From assembly GCF_900095735.1 (NCBI RefSeq), contig NZ_FNLO01000007.1, forward strand, positions 1 to 64,000: a stretch of 64,000 bases of DNA. The letters run 5' to 3'. A model generated the notes under the pieces. It saw only the letters and a list, made by a program, of their open reading frames with translations. It ran no database searches and had not been told where the DNA came from. How positions within the stretch are numbered: the first letter of the stretch is position 1; each line of letters starts with the position of its first letter. The position numbers were made by a program, and so were the translations under genes. This stretch comes from Chitinasiproducens palmae (GTDB taxonomy: Bacteria > Pseudomonadota > Gammaproteobacteria > Burkholderiales > Burkholderiaceae). Shown in pieces: positions 38,940 to 48,752 of the stretch.

Positions 38940-39373
38940 CAGGCCCCCGTGCGCATCAAGTTGGCCAGGCGCTCGGCGCGAGAGCCGACTTGCGAGGCCC
39001 ACTTCGAGTCGAGCATGCCCATGGCGGCAGCCGAATAGTCGCCGCGTTGAATGGCTGCGATCGTGTTGGCGAAGCTGAGCAAGCCGCGTCCGGGCGCATC
39101 GGCGCCCATATTGAAAGCCATGTTGACGACGACTCGCTGGCGCACCGCGTCGAGGGTTCGCCACCATGGCAGATGACGGTCGAGCGCCGTCTCCGTGCGC
39201 GCAATGTCGTTCGTCAGGAGGAAAGCGACTTCGTCTGAGCTGAGACCGACGTCGTCGAGATTCCGGCCGACGCCGATCGAAAGTTTGCCCAAGGAATCCT
39301 TGTAGGGCTTGAGGCGTACTCCCTCGTCACGTTTCAGTTCGGCTTGCAGCGTCGCTTTATCGTAGCTGGTCAT
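38939..39373 (-). CDS. phage lysozyme (T4-type, GH24)
   Basis: A 144-residue muramidase. The active-site arrangement matches T4 lysozyme: E17 in RDEGVRLKPYKD, D26, and S32 in place of the T4 threonine (KLSIGVGRNLDD). It has no signal peptide, so it needs the holin encoded immediately downstream. The start ATG 39373 begins MTSYDKATL; the frame upstream is not conserved. This gene is the degrading enzyme of the tail island's release cassette. Confidence 0.92.
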   Translation of the reverse strand: MTSYDKATLQAELKRDEGVRLKPYKDSLGKLSIGVGRNLDDVGLSSDEVAFLLTNDIARTETALDRHLPWWRTLDAVRQRVVVNMAFNMGADAPGRGLLSFANTIAAIQRGDYSAAAMGMLDSKWASQVGSRAERLANLMRTGA

Positions 39374-40129
39374 GGCGGGTGGTCTTTGTTGATGTTGAAC
39401 CGGCGCTCGCTCGCGAGGCGGCTGGTCAATATGGTCAATCGGGGAAGCAAACACGTCGCGCGCTTGGTCATGTGGTAAGGGTGCGATGGACCTGTATCGG
39501 CCGCATGCGGTGTCTCGTCAGAGCGAGATGAGGGGCGGCGTGCCAGAGGGCCGGCGATGACGTTTGCTGGAGGTGAGGCAGCACCATGGCGTCGACGCTT
39601 TTGTCATTCGCGATCGGACGAACGTGTTTGCCGTGTGATGGCAGGGTGTACAGCGAATGGATATAGCGATCACGCGTCCAAATGCTGCATAGCCGGCTAT
39701 TTCGGTCAGCTCGCCCGTATCCGTCGGGTCGGGCATTACATCGTGGATAGCGAGTGATGCTCCGACCGCGTCTCTCCGGTCGTCGGCTGGGCGAGCGTAC
39801 GGATTCAGCGCAACGTAGAGGCCTTTGACGCCGCAGTAACTGGTCGCTAACGGCAGCGCGGAAGGATCAAGCGGCGGCGTGAGCCGTTCAGTTCGGTCGT
39901 CCGCCCGCGTCGTTCACGAGGACGTGGCAGTATCGGATTAGCCGTGCCTTTCAGTCGGTCCGGTGGCTGACTTGCGCATACTCGTCAACCTGGTCCGTTG
40001 GGCTTCGTCGTGTGGACGCGTGCGGTAAGGCGTACCGATTTCGCGCCTGCCGTAGCGTCGAGCGGCGGGCACGTTCCATCGCGGTGGCGCGTGCTGATTT
40101 ATTGAGAAAAGTGGTTTCGCACGCTACCG
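39374..40129. other. gene-free spacer between fibre and lysis genes
   Basis: Over 750 bases with no credible frame. Rz/Rz1-type spanin genes, which often lie here, are not seen. The remaining frames are arginine/serine-rich shadows. Confidence 0.5.
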
Positions 40130-41017
40130 TCACAGCGACGCGAGGCGAGCGGCCAGCGCCTGCGAGATTTGCTCGGTCGATTTCTTGATGTTCCACATCT
40201 CGCGCACACCGCCCTTACACGCGACGCCATTATTCCGATTCCCGTAGGCGAGACACAATAGGTCGAGCGGCAGCGTCGTGTAGTCCAGCAGTTGCTCGGA
40301 TGCGGTAGTCAAGTACGTCGCCGGCTGGCTCCCGACGAACATCTTGTTGGTTCCCGCCGAGATATTCCCGTGACAGACCATTGCGCGGAAATCGACGTAG
40401 TCGTTGGTGGCGGTCTGTACCGCATTCGTCGTTGTCGTCGGACGCAGTAGCGCGACCTGTCGGCTCAAGCCCGAATCGTTGTTCTGGGCAATCAAATACG
40501 CGGGCTGGGTCGTGATCGTGCTGGATAGCGATGCTGGGATCGCTGCACAGCAGCTGATGGCCCGGTCATCGCCGGCTTCCGTGTACATCGCTGCGCCGAG
40601 ACAGAACTCGTTGGCTGTTGCCAGATACGCACTGGCCTGCGATTTTAGCCACCCTGACGTTGCGCTGTTACCCACATTGCGCATGATTGGGAAGGAGAAG
40701 GAGGTCCTGTCGAGCTGGGGAGACAGATAAGCGCCATACCGCACCAAATCGTTCCCGTCGAGCGAGTACACCCTCAAGATGGAAGTTCCATCCGTATCCA
40801 ACTTGATGCCCCACGCCGCGCTTGCGGCAAAGGTATCAAGAATCGATAGCCCTTGGGCATGTACCCAGCCAATTGCCGCATCGAGCGCGGCCTGGTTGAT
40901 TATCGTGCCGCCGTCAGCGAGAACGCGCTTCTTGAAATAATCGGGATCTGCGTCAATGAGGTTCTCCAGGGCGTAAGGACCTGTATAGTTCGCATCGGAA
41001 ACGATTCGAATCGTCAT
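40130..41017 (-). CDS. fibre-associated protein, second copy (paralogue of 44350-45252)
   Basis: A 295-residue protein that begins MTIRIVSDANYTGPYALENL and is recognisably homologous to the 300-residue protein at 44350-45252 (shared KKRVLADGGTI/M, QAALDAA, SAAWG, VYSLDGND). It starts 4 bases after the Asp-box fibre gene stops, so it is co-translated with it, as its paralogue is. It may be an accessory, assembly or receptor-binding partner of the fibre. No named domain is recognised; the body reads as a jelly-roll-like beta protein. Confidence 0.8.
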   Translation of the reverse strand: MTIRIVSDANYTGPYALENLIDADPDYFKKRVLADGGTIINQAALDAAIGWVHAQGLSILDTFAASAAWGIKLDTDGTSILRVYSLDGNDLVRYGAYLSPQLDRTSFSFPIMRNVGNSATSGWLKSQASAYLATANEFCLGAAMYTEAGDDRAISCCAAIPASLSSTITTQPAYLIAQNNDSGLSRQVALLRPTTTTNAVQTATNDYVDFRAMVCHGNISAGTNKMFVGSQPATYLTTASEQLLDYTTLPLDLLCLAYGNRNNGVACKGGVREMWNIKKSTEQISQALAARLASL

Positions 41018-41021
41018 GGGA

Positions 41022-43022
41022 TTACCCCTTGATGGCAGGAATGTTGACGGTCGTCAGAGTGATGCTTGCGCCGTAGAGAATGTCGCCCGGTGCAGTTTCA
41101 CGAGCGACCGCGATTGTGTTTTCGTCCATCATGTCGAGAGAAGAGTAGCCGGCCTCATCATTTGCGCTTTCATTGAGCGCAGTGCTGTAGTCCCAGGTGG
41201 CGAGACCGTCGTATGAGACCCGCAGATACGGATTACTGCGCTTGCCCCCGGTGGAATTGAGGTTGCTGAAGATTAGCTTTGCCGGTGCGCTCAGATGAGA
41301 AGCGGCTTGCAACAGGTCACCGTTCACGCCTGGATCTGGAATGGACGAGCGCGAGTTCGTTACGTTCATGAATGAGATTCCTCCGTCGCGGCTCGCGTAA
41401 ACGGATTTGACAGTGGCGCTTGCAGTGCGGACGGTAGCGTAGACCGTGCCGTCAATATCCTCTGCAATCGCGGTTTCGTTCGAGGTTGCCGGGATGGACG
41501 CGCCGACGTTCCACGTTGCACCGTTGTCGTCCGAGTAGCCGGTGAAGAAAACGGTAGGAGTCACGGAGTAAAGCGGTACAAGAATGCGCCCCTTATGTGT
41601 ATATCGAAGTTGGATGGCTTTCGGTCCGGAGCCCGGTACGAAGTAGGCTCCAAAGCGCGCGAATTCCGTCATCGGACGCGGAGACGACCACGTGCTTCCG
41701 TCGTCATCCGAGTAGATCAGATATGTTTGTTGACGGCCTGGCTGGGACGGGTCGACCGCATTTGTGCTGTAAAACAGCAGAACCCGGCCAGCGTTATTGC
41801 CGGATGGGATCCTGATGCAGGAAATATTGCCTGAGCCGGCGGGATAACCGTTGCTCTGTGCTACGGTCCCGGTGTTGTCCACGACGACGCGTTCATTCGC
41901 GACCGTCCAGGTGCCGGCATCGGCATCCAACTCGGCGTCGACAGCCACGACGACCGCACCGATGTAGTCGCCCCCTGCAACGCCGGAAAAAGGGTTGGGA
42001 TTAGGAAGTCGGCACGCGAGTAATAGTGCCCGTGTCGCCGAGAGGCCAACAAGACATGGGCAGCGATAGCCGTAACCGCGCGCCGAGCTCGACAGCAGCG
42101 CGACGGAATCGACTTTTTTCCGGGCCGATATGAGACTCGCATCCAGCGTCTTCGCAAAAAGTCTCTGTTGAGCGACGTTCGCAGCCTTGATCGCGGCCGG
42201 GCCCGACGCTTCCAGCGCGCCCTGCAAATCAGGAACACCGGCGAACGTGACACGCCCCGTCGGTGCGATGCCTCCCAGGTTGAATCCGTCAGCCGACCAA
42301 AACGTGATGCCGCGCTCTTCGTCAAGAGAAAGTGGTGAGACGATATCGGAAGCAGCAACGCCTTTCGCAAGCGCTGCTTGTACGTTCGAATAGCCGGGAA
42401 TGGTGAACCTTCCGTCCTCTGCGAACGAAGAGTAGACCATGCCGTTCACCGACGACATCTCAATGTAGCCGCGCGTTTCGGTCAGCGTCACAGCGCTGGC
42501 ATTGATCAACGTCTTGCCAGTGGCAACGCCGGCACCATCCTTGTTGCGATACAGGTCGATCGCGCCGAGACTGGCACTGGAGATTACGCCGAAGACCTGT
42601 CCGGCTGCTGTGTTGGCGATGCCAGTTGCAACGTCTGCCCAAACGTTCTTGGCAAGCAGTGTGTCGAGGTACGACTCGTTCGCCGACGTTGCGTATGAAC
42701 GCGCGTCCTCGACTGCGGTGTTAATGAACGCAACCTGCTCTGCACTCAACCTCAACGGCAATCCAGCAGGCCAGAGTCCGCCCGCTTTCGGACCGAATAA
42801 GAGGCCAGCCTGCGGATCGATCGCAACCTGCCCATCCAGTCCCGTGGCGGAAGAGGGCGTGCCATTGACCAACACGAGCCCGCCACCTTGTTCCGCAAAA
42901 TAACGCAGGAGATCTGCAAGCGTCAGCGATACTTCGCCTGTGCCCATGTCCGCGTAAAGCATTCCGCCCGAGATTAAATCGCCGGCTCGGTCAAAGTCCC
43001 GCAAACGAACGTTCTCTGCCAT
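41022..43022 (-). CDS. Asp-box (sialidase-like) tail fibre, second copy
   Basis: A 666-residue protein. The N-terminal 60 residues (MAENVRLRDFDRAGDLISGG) resemble tail-fibre attachment regions, and the C-terminal half has four Asp boxes near residues 437 (YSDDDGSTWSSP), 497 (YSDDNGATWNVG), 544 (ASRDGGISF) and 604 (VSYDGLATW), the signature of sialidase-type beta-propellers. It probably binds a surface sugar; catalytic sialidase residues were not checked. GGAGA precedes ATG 43022. It is the paralogue of the gene at 45249-47276. Confidence 0.85.
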   Translation of the reverse strand: MAENVRLRDFDRAGDLISGGMLYADMGTGEVSLTLADLLRYFAEQGGGLVLVNGTPSSATGLDGQVAIDPQAGLLFGPKAGGLWPAGLPLRLSAEQVAFINTAVEDARSYATSANESYLDTLLAKNVWADVATGIANTAAGQVFGVISSASLGAIDLYRNKDGAGVATGKTLINASAVTLTETRGYIEMSSVNGMVYSSFAEDGRFTIPGYSNVQAALAKGVAASDIVSPLSLDEERGITFWSADGFNLGGIAPTGRVTFAGVPDLQGALEASGPAAIKAANVAQQRLFAKTLDASLISARKKVDSVALLSSSARGYGYRCPCLVGLSATRALLLACRLPNPNPFSGVAGGDYIGAVVVAVDAELDADAGTWTVANERVVVDNTGTVAQSNGYPAGSGNISCIRIPSGNNAGRVLLFYSTNAVDPSQPGRQQTYLIYSDDDGSTWSSPRPMTEFARFGAYFVPGSGPKAIQLRYTHKGRILVPLYSVTPTVFFTGYSDDNGATWNVGASIPATSNETAIAEDIDGTVYATVRTASATVKSVYASRDGGISFMNVTNSRSSIPDPGVNGDLLQAASHLSAPAKLIFSNLNSTGGKRSNPYLRVSYDGLATWDYSTALNESANDEAGYSSLDMMDENTIAVARETAPGDILYGASITLTTVNIPAIKG

Positions 43023-43449
43023 GATGTCTCCAAAAGACAAGCCGCCCACCGGCGGTTTCAGCGTGGTTAGTGAGAGGCCTACAACCTGCGACCATGGCGG
43101 CCGATACGGTCCAGCGGAGGTACGCTCGCGTCACAGACAAAGTCGGCCGCAGTCTCGCCGCGAGGTGCGGGTGGATTCAGGATTGACCCGTGATGTTTAT
43201 CTCGAATCGTTGCTGGTGACGGCCGAACTAAAACTGCTGCATCGAAGGTTCGCGACTGCGCGTTTCCGTCAGCACCGACCGCGGGGTGATGCGCCTCTGG
43301 CAACGTGGGCGTGTACCGGTTTAGGTCGACGAATTCGTCAGCCCGGCGTAGCAAGCTTATCGACCAGACGGCATCACACCGCCTTTACGTGAAGCTAGCG
43401 CGTGGAAGCGGAAGGCCGAATCGATGACCATCGGACATTACAACGCACC
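43023..43449. other. spacer upstream of second fibre cassette
   Basis: No gene is supported. It may hold a promoter for the second fibre cassette, but no clear motif is visible. Confidence 0.45.
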
Positions 43450-43854
43450 TTACGCCGGGCCTTGCGCGGGTGGCTCCGTCTCTTTGCGGCGACCGAATGT
43501 GAAATAACGTTCGCCCGCGTATGCAGCCGCCGCGGTTGCAAGATAACTTGCCATCAGATTCTGGTCTGCGCCTGCACTCGCCCAGAAAGCGGAAAAGCCG
43601 AAAAACATGGCTTGCGCGAATCCCTGGACGATGACGAGGCGGCGCCGGGCATTTCCCTGCCCCCAGTCGGCCAGCACAGGCAAAGAGGAAGCGGCCCACC
43701 CGGCCGACGCAATCAGCGCGACCCATGCATATTTGACAAAACGATCGCTGGCCGTTTCGACCGGAACCACCACTACCGATGCTGCCCATGCCGCAGACAT
43801 CAGGGCGAGGCATGACACTGACAGGTTAAGGAAGACGCGAGGCCGAGAGAGCAT
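43450..43854 (-). CDS. small membrane protein, possible holin-like, unknown
   Basis: A 134-residue protein with three or four hydrophobic segments (near 5-30, 45-65, 80-100, 105-120) and a charged C-terminal tail (FTFGRRKETEPPAQ). The start ATG 43854 is preceded by a GGAAATGGA sequence and lies 28 bases inside the previous gene. It sits between the two fibre cassettes and forms a pair with the next gene. I do not recognise a family. Confidence 0.6.
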   Translation of the reverse strand: MLSRPRVFLNLSVSCLALMSAAWAASVVVVPVETASDRFVKYAWVALIASAGWAASSLPVLADWGQGNARRRLVIVQGFAQAMFFGFSAFWASAGADQNLMASYLATAAAAYAGERYFTFGRRKETEPPAQGPA

Positions 43855-44335
43855 TCCATTTTCCAGTGTAGAAATACACACGGCTGTTCTCCCACAGGAA
43901 GTACACGGCCATACCGAGATGCAACGGCACCAGCATCGTCATCGACTTGAATGCGGCAAGTGAGGTCGTCAACAGGTAATAGAGCGCAATCCCCCACAGC
44001 ACCAACGCAGCCGCCGATGACGCTTTGCGAAAGCCGGAGGCAATGCGAATCGCTTGGTCGTCCCACTTGCGGCCCCAGACAAATTCGACCGCCGCGCATT
44101 GCAGCATGAAGACGCCGACAAGCAGGAACGAATAGCCCCAGATGTCGTCGATGCCAAGGTGTTCAAGCACCTGATGCAGGACGCCCGACCCATCGCTACC
44201 GCCGACCTGGCCGCTGTAGCCAAGCGCGATCATCTGCCAACCCATGTAGATTTCAGCTAGCAACGTGTGTCGGGCGGCGAGCCGGCCGGGGCGCGGTGGG
44301 TGGTATGCGTGGAAGTCACGGGTTTGACTGGCCAT
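43826..44335 (-). CDS. membrane protein, unknown, partner of 43450-43854
   Basis: A 169-residue protein with about three hydrophobic segments (near 68-85, 105-130, 135-158) and a short soluble N-terminus (FHAYHPPRPGRLAARH). It starts at ATG 44335, 14 bases after the 300-residue fibre protein stops. Holin or exclusion roles are possible but not shown. Confidence 0.6.
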   Translation of the reverse strand: MASQTRDFHAYHPPRPGRLAARHTLLAEIYMGWQMIALGYSGQVGGSDGSGVLHQVLEHLGIDDIWGYSFLLVGVFMLQCAAVEFVWGRKWDDQAIRIASGFRKASSAAALVLWGIALYYLLTTSLAAFKSMTMLVPLHLGMAVYFLWENSRVYFYTGKWNALSASRLP

Positions 44336-44349
44336 AGTCTTCGAACCGG

Positions 44350-45252
44350 TTACAGAGACCGCATGCGCGACAGAAGAGCGAGTGCGATCGATTCGCTGGA
44401 GCGTCGGATCAACCACTGTTCTCGACAAGCGCCTTTTGTGGCTAACGCGTAATCGGCCGTGCCGTTGTTGTAAGCGAGGCAGAACATGTTGAACCGCTTC
44501 TTGCGGAAGTCGTACAGGCCCGCCGCGCCATTCGACGTAGCGTATGGGCCGTCCGTCCCGGCCCAGTACTTCATCGTGCTGGTCTTGTAATTCACATGCG
44601 TGACTTGAGGCATGTAGTCGGCGTACTTCGCATTGTTCAACTGGACCGCGCCCGTACCCGCGGCATTGTTTATTCCCGCGGCTGCATAAGTGTGTGCGAC
44701 GTCGTTGTTGTACACAGCGAGCGAAAGCGGCACACCGGTGATGACTGTTGACGAGCCCGCTACGAGCGCCGGACCACAGCCCATCGGAAAGTTGTCGCCT
44801 GCTTCGGTCGCCTGCATCGCCGCAAAGGTAAAGTCGTTATCGCTGACCAGGCTGGCCAGCGTTTGCGAGACGAGCAAGCCGCTCGCGGTGGTGCCGGCAG
44901 CTGCCGCTCTACGGCGCAGGACCGGAAAATCACCGCTGGTATCTAGCACCGGCAGATTACCCGTCGTCACTTTCGGGATAAAGTCGTTGCCGTCGAGAGA
45001 GTAGACCTTGACGAGCGTGCCATCGTCATTCTTCTTCACACCCCACGCGGCACTGACCGCCCAGCAATCAAAGATACTGAGTTTGAGCGCATGCAACCAC
45101 GACAGCGCCGCGTCGAGCGCGGCCTGGTCGACGATCATGCCGCCATCGGCCAGCACTCTCTTCTTGTAATAATTGGGGTCGATATCGGCGATATTGGTCA
45201 GTGAGTACTTGCCATCTTCGTACGAAGCGTTTGACGTAATTTGGATCGTCAT
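44350..45252 (-). CDS. fibre-associated protein, first copy
   Basis: A 300-residue beta-rich protein beginning MTIQITSNASYEDGKYSLTN. Its ATG overlaps the stop of the Asp-box fibre gene (ATGA). It is homologous to the protein at 40130-41017 through most of its length. No named domain is recognised. The fixed pairing with the Asp-box fibre argues for a shared function such as trimer capping or receptor binding. Confidence 0.8.
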   Translation of the reverse strand: MTIQITSNASYEDGKYSLTNIADIDPNYYKKRVLADGGMIVDQAALDAALSWLHALKLSIFDCWAVSAAWGVKKNDDGTLVKVYSLDGNDFIPKVTTGNLPVLDTSGDFPVLRRRAAAAGTTASGLLVSQTLASLVSDNDFTFAAMQATEAGDNFPMGCGPALVAGSSTVITGVPLSLAVYNNDVAHTYAAAGINNAAGTGAVQLNNAKYADYMPQVTHVNYKTSTMKYWAGTDGPYATSNGAAGLYDFRKKRFNMFCLAYNNGTADYALATKGACREQWLIRRSSESIALALLSRMRSL

Positions 45253-47276
45253 GTTGTTTGGCCTTTAATGTCCGCAATGTTCAGCTTCGTCAATACGATC
45301 GTGCTGCCGTAAGTGCCGCCAGGGGTACTTTCGCGGGCAAGGACGAAGGTGTTTTCGTCGAGCATGTCGAGCGAGGAGTAGCCGGCGTAAGCCGTCGGGT
45401 CATCGTTGAGATGCAGCGCATAGGGCCAGCTCGCTCCCCCGTCATACGAAACGCGCACCACGGGATTCGCGCGGTTGTGGTTGATGGCGTCGAGATTGCT
45501 CAGAATCAGTTTGGCCGGGGCGTCGAGATATGCGGCTGCCTGCAGCAGATCTCCGTTAATGGCGGGGTCCGCTACCGTTTGTCGGTCGGACGCGAGCGTC
45601 CAGGAAAGGCCGCCATCGTCGCTCACCATGACGTAGCGTAGGGTCGCGCTGCTCCCGCGTATCGACATATAGAGCTTGCCGTCAATGTCTTCGGCGATCG
45701 CTGCCTCGGTTGCGACGTATTGCGAAGGGCCCGAGACATGCCAGGTGTCGCCGCCGTCATCCGAATAACCAGCGAACGCTCGAAACTGACCGTTGACCGG
45801 ACCGTAAAGCGGCACCAAGATCCGCCCCGCGACCGGTCCGAACCGCGTCTGTATCGCTTTGGGACCGGACGCAGGAACAACCTCGTGGTCATAAGCCTGG
45901 AATTCGGTCAGGAGCCGCGGATCAGACCAGCTTGCGCCTTGATCGTCGGAATACATCATGTACGTCGTCTGCGTATTTGCATTCGACGGATCGTCCTTGT
46001 TTGTCGCGTAAAACAGCAGCAGGCGTCCGGCATGCGCGCCCGACGGTATCAAGATGGCTGACATGTTCGACGCGCCGGCCGGCATGCCGTCCGCAGAGAC
46101 AAAGCCGCTGTTGTCGATCAGTACACGCTCATCGCCGCGCTCATCGGTTCTGAACGCCCAGGAGCCGTCAGCGTTCATATTGGCCTCAAGCATCACGACC
46201 TTTGCCCCGATGAAATCCCCGCCTTTATCCGAGCCGTAATATGGATTCGGATTCGGGAGGCGGCCCGCAAACAGAAGCACACGCGTGCGCGAGAGCCTGA
46301 CTACAACCGGGCAACGGTAGCCGTAGCCGCGGTCAGCGTTGCACTCAAGGGCGACGGCGTCGTTACGGCAGGCAGTCAGCGGTAGCGACGCGTCGAGCGT
46401 CTTTGCGAAGGTGCGTTGCTGCGCCACCGCCCTGGCAATGACCGCGGCCGGCCCTGCGCTCTCGAGAGCTGCTTGCAGGCTCTGCACACCCGCGAATGAG
46501 GCGGTGCCGTCCGGCGCGAAGCGTGCCAACTCAAAACCGTCGGACGAGAGAACCTGAATCCCGCGTTCGCTGGCGAGAACGGCTGGCGCGACCAGCGCGG
46601 CCGCCGACTCGCCTTTGGCAAGCGATGCCTGGACGTCGTCATATCCGGCGATAACGAATGTGCCGTCGGACTTGAATGCGGAATAAAGCTGGCTATCGAC
46701 GATGGAAACTTCGAGGTAGCCATCGATCTGCGTGGTCGTGACGGCGGTTTGGTCTGCCAGTGCCTTGGCGGTCTTATTGGCCTTTGCGCCATCTACATTT
46801 TCGTAGATGTCAATCGACGCGCCTGGCGTCGTCGACAGCACTCCAAACAACTGTCCGGCGCTCGTCTTCTTCAACCCTTCGTCCACGCTGCTGAACGCGC
46901 CGTTCTGTCCGAGCACCAGAAGATACGTAGCGCGGGCAGCGTCGGCGGCCGACGAGGCGATGTCTCTGGCATCGTTGATCGCCGAGATCTGATCCGTGCT
47001 CAACTTCAGCGCCATGCCGGCGGGCCAGGCACCTGCCGTTTTCGGGCCGTAGAACATTCCGGCTTTCGGATCGAACGCGACCTGCCCGTCGAGCCCCATT
47101 GCGGCGGACGGGGCGCCGCTCGACAGCAGCACTCCGCCGCCATTCGCCGCCAGGTAGCGCAGTAGATCCGCCAGCGTCAATGCGACCTCGCCCGCACCCA
47201 TGTCCGCATATAGCTTGCCGGCCGCCACTGGGGCGCCGGCAGGATCGAAGTCGCGCAAGCGAACGTTGTCTGCCAT
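45249..47276 (-). CDS. Asp-box (sialidase-like) tail fibre, first copy
   Basis: A 675-residue protein paralogous to 41022-43022. The N-terminal attachment region reads MADNVRLRDFDPAGAPVAAG, and four Asp boxes lie near residues 443 (MYSDDQGASWSDP), 505 (YSDDGGDTWHV), 552 (VSDDGGLSW) and 609 (VSYDGGASW). The start ATG 47276 lies at the beginning of homology between the two copies. It is the first large fibre after the baseplate genes, so it is probably attached to the baseplate through its N-terminus. Confidence 0.85.
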   Translation of the reverse strand: MADNVRLRDFDPAGAPVAAGKLYADMGAGEVALTLADLLRYLAANGGGVLLSSGAPSAAMGLDGQVAFDPKAGMFYGPKTAGAWPAGMALKLSTDQISAINDARDIASSAADAARATYLLVLGQNGAFSSVDEGLKKTSAGQLFGVLSTTPGASIDIYENVDGAKANKTAKALADQTAVTTTQIDGYLEVSIVDSQLYSAFKSDGTFVIAGYDDVQASLAKGESAAALVAPAVLASERGIQVLSSDGFELARFAPDGTASFAGVQSLQAALESAGPAAVIARAVAQQRTFAKTLDASLPLTACRNDAVALECNADRGYGYRCPVVVRLSRTRVLLFAGRLPNPNPYYGSDKGGDFIGAKVVMLEANMNADGSWAFRTDERGDERVLIDNSGFVSADGMPAGASNMSAILIPSGAHAGRLLLFYATNKDDPSNANTQTTYMMYSDDQGASWSDPRLLTEFQAYDHEVVPASGPKAIQTRFGPVAGRILVPLYGPVNGQFRAFAGYSDDGGDTWHVSGPSQYVATEAAIAEDIDGKLYMSIRGSSATLRYVMVSDDGGLSWTLASDRQTVADPAINGDLLQAAAYLDAPAKLILSNLDAINHNRANPVVRVSYDGGASWPYALHLNDDPTAYAGYSSLDMLDENTFVLARESTPGGTYGSTIVLTKLNIADIKGQTT

Positions 47277-47332
47277 GGTTTTTCCAAAAAGAAAGCCGCT
47301 CGAAGGCGGCCTTGCTGAGTCAGTCGGCGCGA

Positions 47333-47971
47333 TCAAACGCCCGGTGTGAACATGTATGACAAGCTGTTGCCGGTGTTCAGCCAGCTTCCGGGGGCGCCAT
47401 TGCTTTGCACCGCGCCGCGGATACTGACCGTTTCACCTGCGCTCACCTTTTTGGTGACGCTGTTCGTCATCGGGAAAAGCGTCTGATCGCTGCTCGACGA
47501 CAGCCCGCTGACGCTGCCTTTGATCTCGATGTAATTCTGGATGCTGCCTGGCTGCTGCGACGAGAAGTTCGTGGATTGCGTCGCCAGCACGTAGCCGCTG
47601 CACGGTGCCTTGAACGTGAGGGTTCGTTCGAAGGCGGTCACGGCGCCGGAGGTCGGAATGCCCTGGTAGTAGACAGTGTCCGCTTTGGCCGATGCGAGGG
47701 CGAGGACTGTCTGGACGACCGCGTTTCGGAAGTTGCTCTCGAGCGTGGCGACATCGCCGTTGTCGAGCGCATCGATGCCGCGCGTGGCCATGAACTGTCC
47801 GATGGTGGCGGCGATTGTCGTGCCCTGTCGCAGGGCCTTGTTCACCTGGTCGGAACGGGCGGTGCCCGATGTGAAGCCGGTCGACAGTGCGGGCAGGGCT
47901 TCGTATTGAGCCTGCGTGGTCACATTGGCGCCAGCGCCAGCAGCGAACGGTTTGAATTGATTGGTTGCCAT
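47333..47971 (-). CDS. tail fibre/collar protein
   Basis: A 212-residue protein whose N-terminal part (NQFKPFAAGAGANVTTQAQY, then GTARSDQVNKALRQGTTIAA) is typical of short phage tail proteins that link baseplate and fibres. The C-terminal half is Ser/Thr-rich and beta-like. It follows the DUF2612 gene by 3 bases and precedes the Asp-box fibre. The precise role is inferred from position. Confidence 0.75.
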   Translation of the reverse strand: MATNQFKPFAAGAGANVTTQAQYEALPALSTGFTSGTARSDQVNKALRQGTTIAATIGQFMATRGIDALDNGDVATLESNFRNAVVQTVLALASAKADTVYYQGIPTSGAVTAFERTLTFKAPCSGYVLATQSTNFSSQQPGSIQNYIEIKGSVSGLSSSSDQTLFPMTNSVTKKVSAGETVSIRGAVQSNGAPGSWLNTGNSLSYMFTPGV

Positions 47972-47974
47972 GTC

Positions 47975-48751
47975 TTAAGGCGCTCCTACGAGTTTTTCGG
48001 GCCAGGCGCCGACGTCGAAGCCAGCGATGTATTGATTTTGCGCATCGAAGCCGAACACTGGGCCCCCTTGCAGGCTGGTGCGGTAGTAGCCGTTCACCGA
48101 CACGGCTTCGGGCTTCAGCGCGATGCGTCCAGATGAGAGAAGTGCTTGCACGACAGGAGACGGGATGTTTCCGGACATCACGAACGACACGCTCATGTCG
48201 TCGTGGTCCTCGATCATCACGTAAGTGCCGTGGTCCACCCCGATCACAAGCTGTCGATTGCTGCCCCCATGTGAGGCAACGACAGGATCGCCGGCGTCCG
48301 TCACGACCGGTCTCGCATAGGCTCGCCCGTCGTTGTTGAAGACGACGTCCAGCACGCGAATCGCGTCCGGCAGCGTGCCATCCCACGCGTTGGCGCCGAT
48401 CTTCGCTCGGATAACGATGCGGTATTCGTCGTCCTCGAGCGAGACAATGCCCGCGCTCGGGTCGTACGGTCCGATCCACACACCCTGATCGAGGCCGATG
48501 ACCGGGTCGTCCAACGCGAAGTAGACGCCCTGCAGCGGGGTGGACAACCTGCGTTCAATGCCTGCCCACGCGCCTATGGCGTCAAGCTGGGCACCTTTGG
48601 CGATCTCCAGATCGAACGCGTCGCGAACATCGAGTAGCGCCTGCCGAGCGTCCATCAACGGTGTGCACAAGGCGGCCACGACCGCAGAAAAACGCGGCTT
48701 GTCGGCATGCTCGGACGTAATAAGATTGGTGTATTCGGAAGCGTCGGCCAT
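47975..48751 (-). CDS. DUF2612 baseplate protein
   Basis: A 258-residue protein. Residues about 30-160 (LLDVRDAFDLEIAKGAQLDA and DDEYRIVIRAKIGANAWDGT) match DUF2612, proteins that occupy the baseplate position of P2 gpI. The ATG follows the baseplate J stop by 1 base. The C-terminal part with GYYRTSLQGG looks like a fibre-attachment region. Confidence 0.85.
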   Translation of the reverse strand: MADASEYTNLITSEHADKPRFSAVVAALCTPLMDARQALLDVRDAFDLEIAKGAQLDAIGAWAGIERRLSTPLQGVYFALDDPVIGLDQGVWIGPYDPSAGIVSLEDDEYRIVIRAKIGANAWDGTLPDAIRVLDVVFNNDGRAYARPVVTDAGDPVVASHGGSNRQLVIGVDHGTYVMIEDHDDMSVSFVMSGNIPSPVVQALLSSGRIALKPEAVSVNGYYRTSLQGGPVFGFDAQNQYIAGFDVGAWPEKLVGAP

Positions 48752-48752
48752 G

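Noticed and set aside
40130-47276. Diversity-generating retroelement acting on the paired fibre proteins
   Set aside because: No reverse transcriptase, no template/variable repeat pair was visible, and both copies differ throughout.
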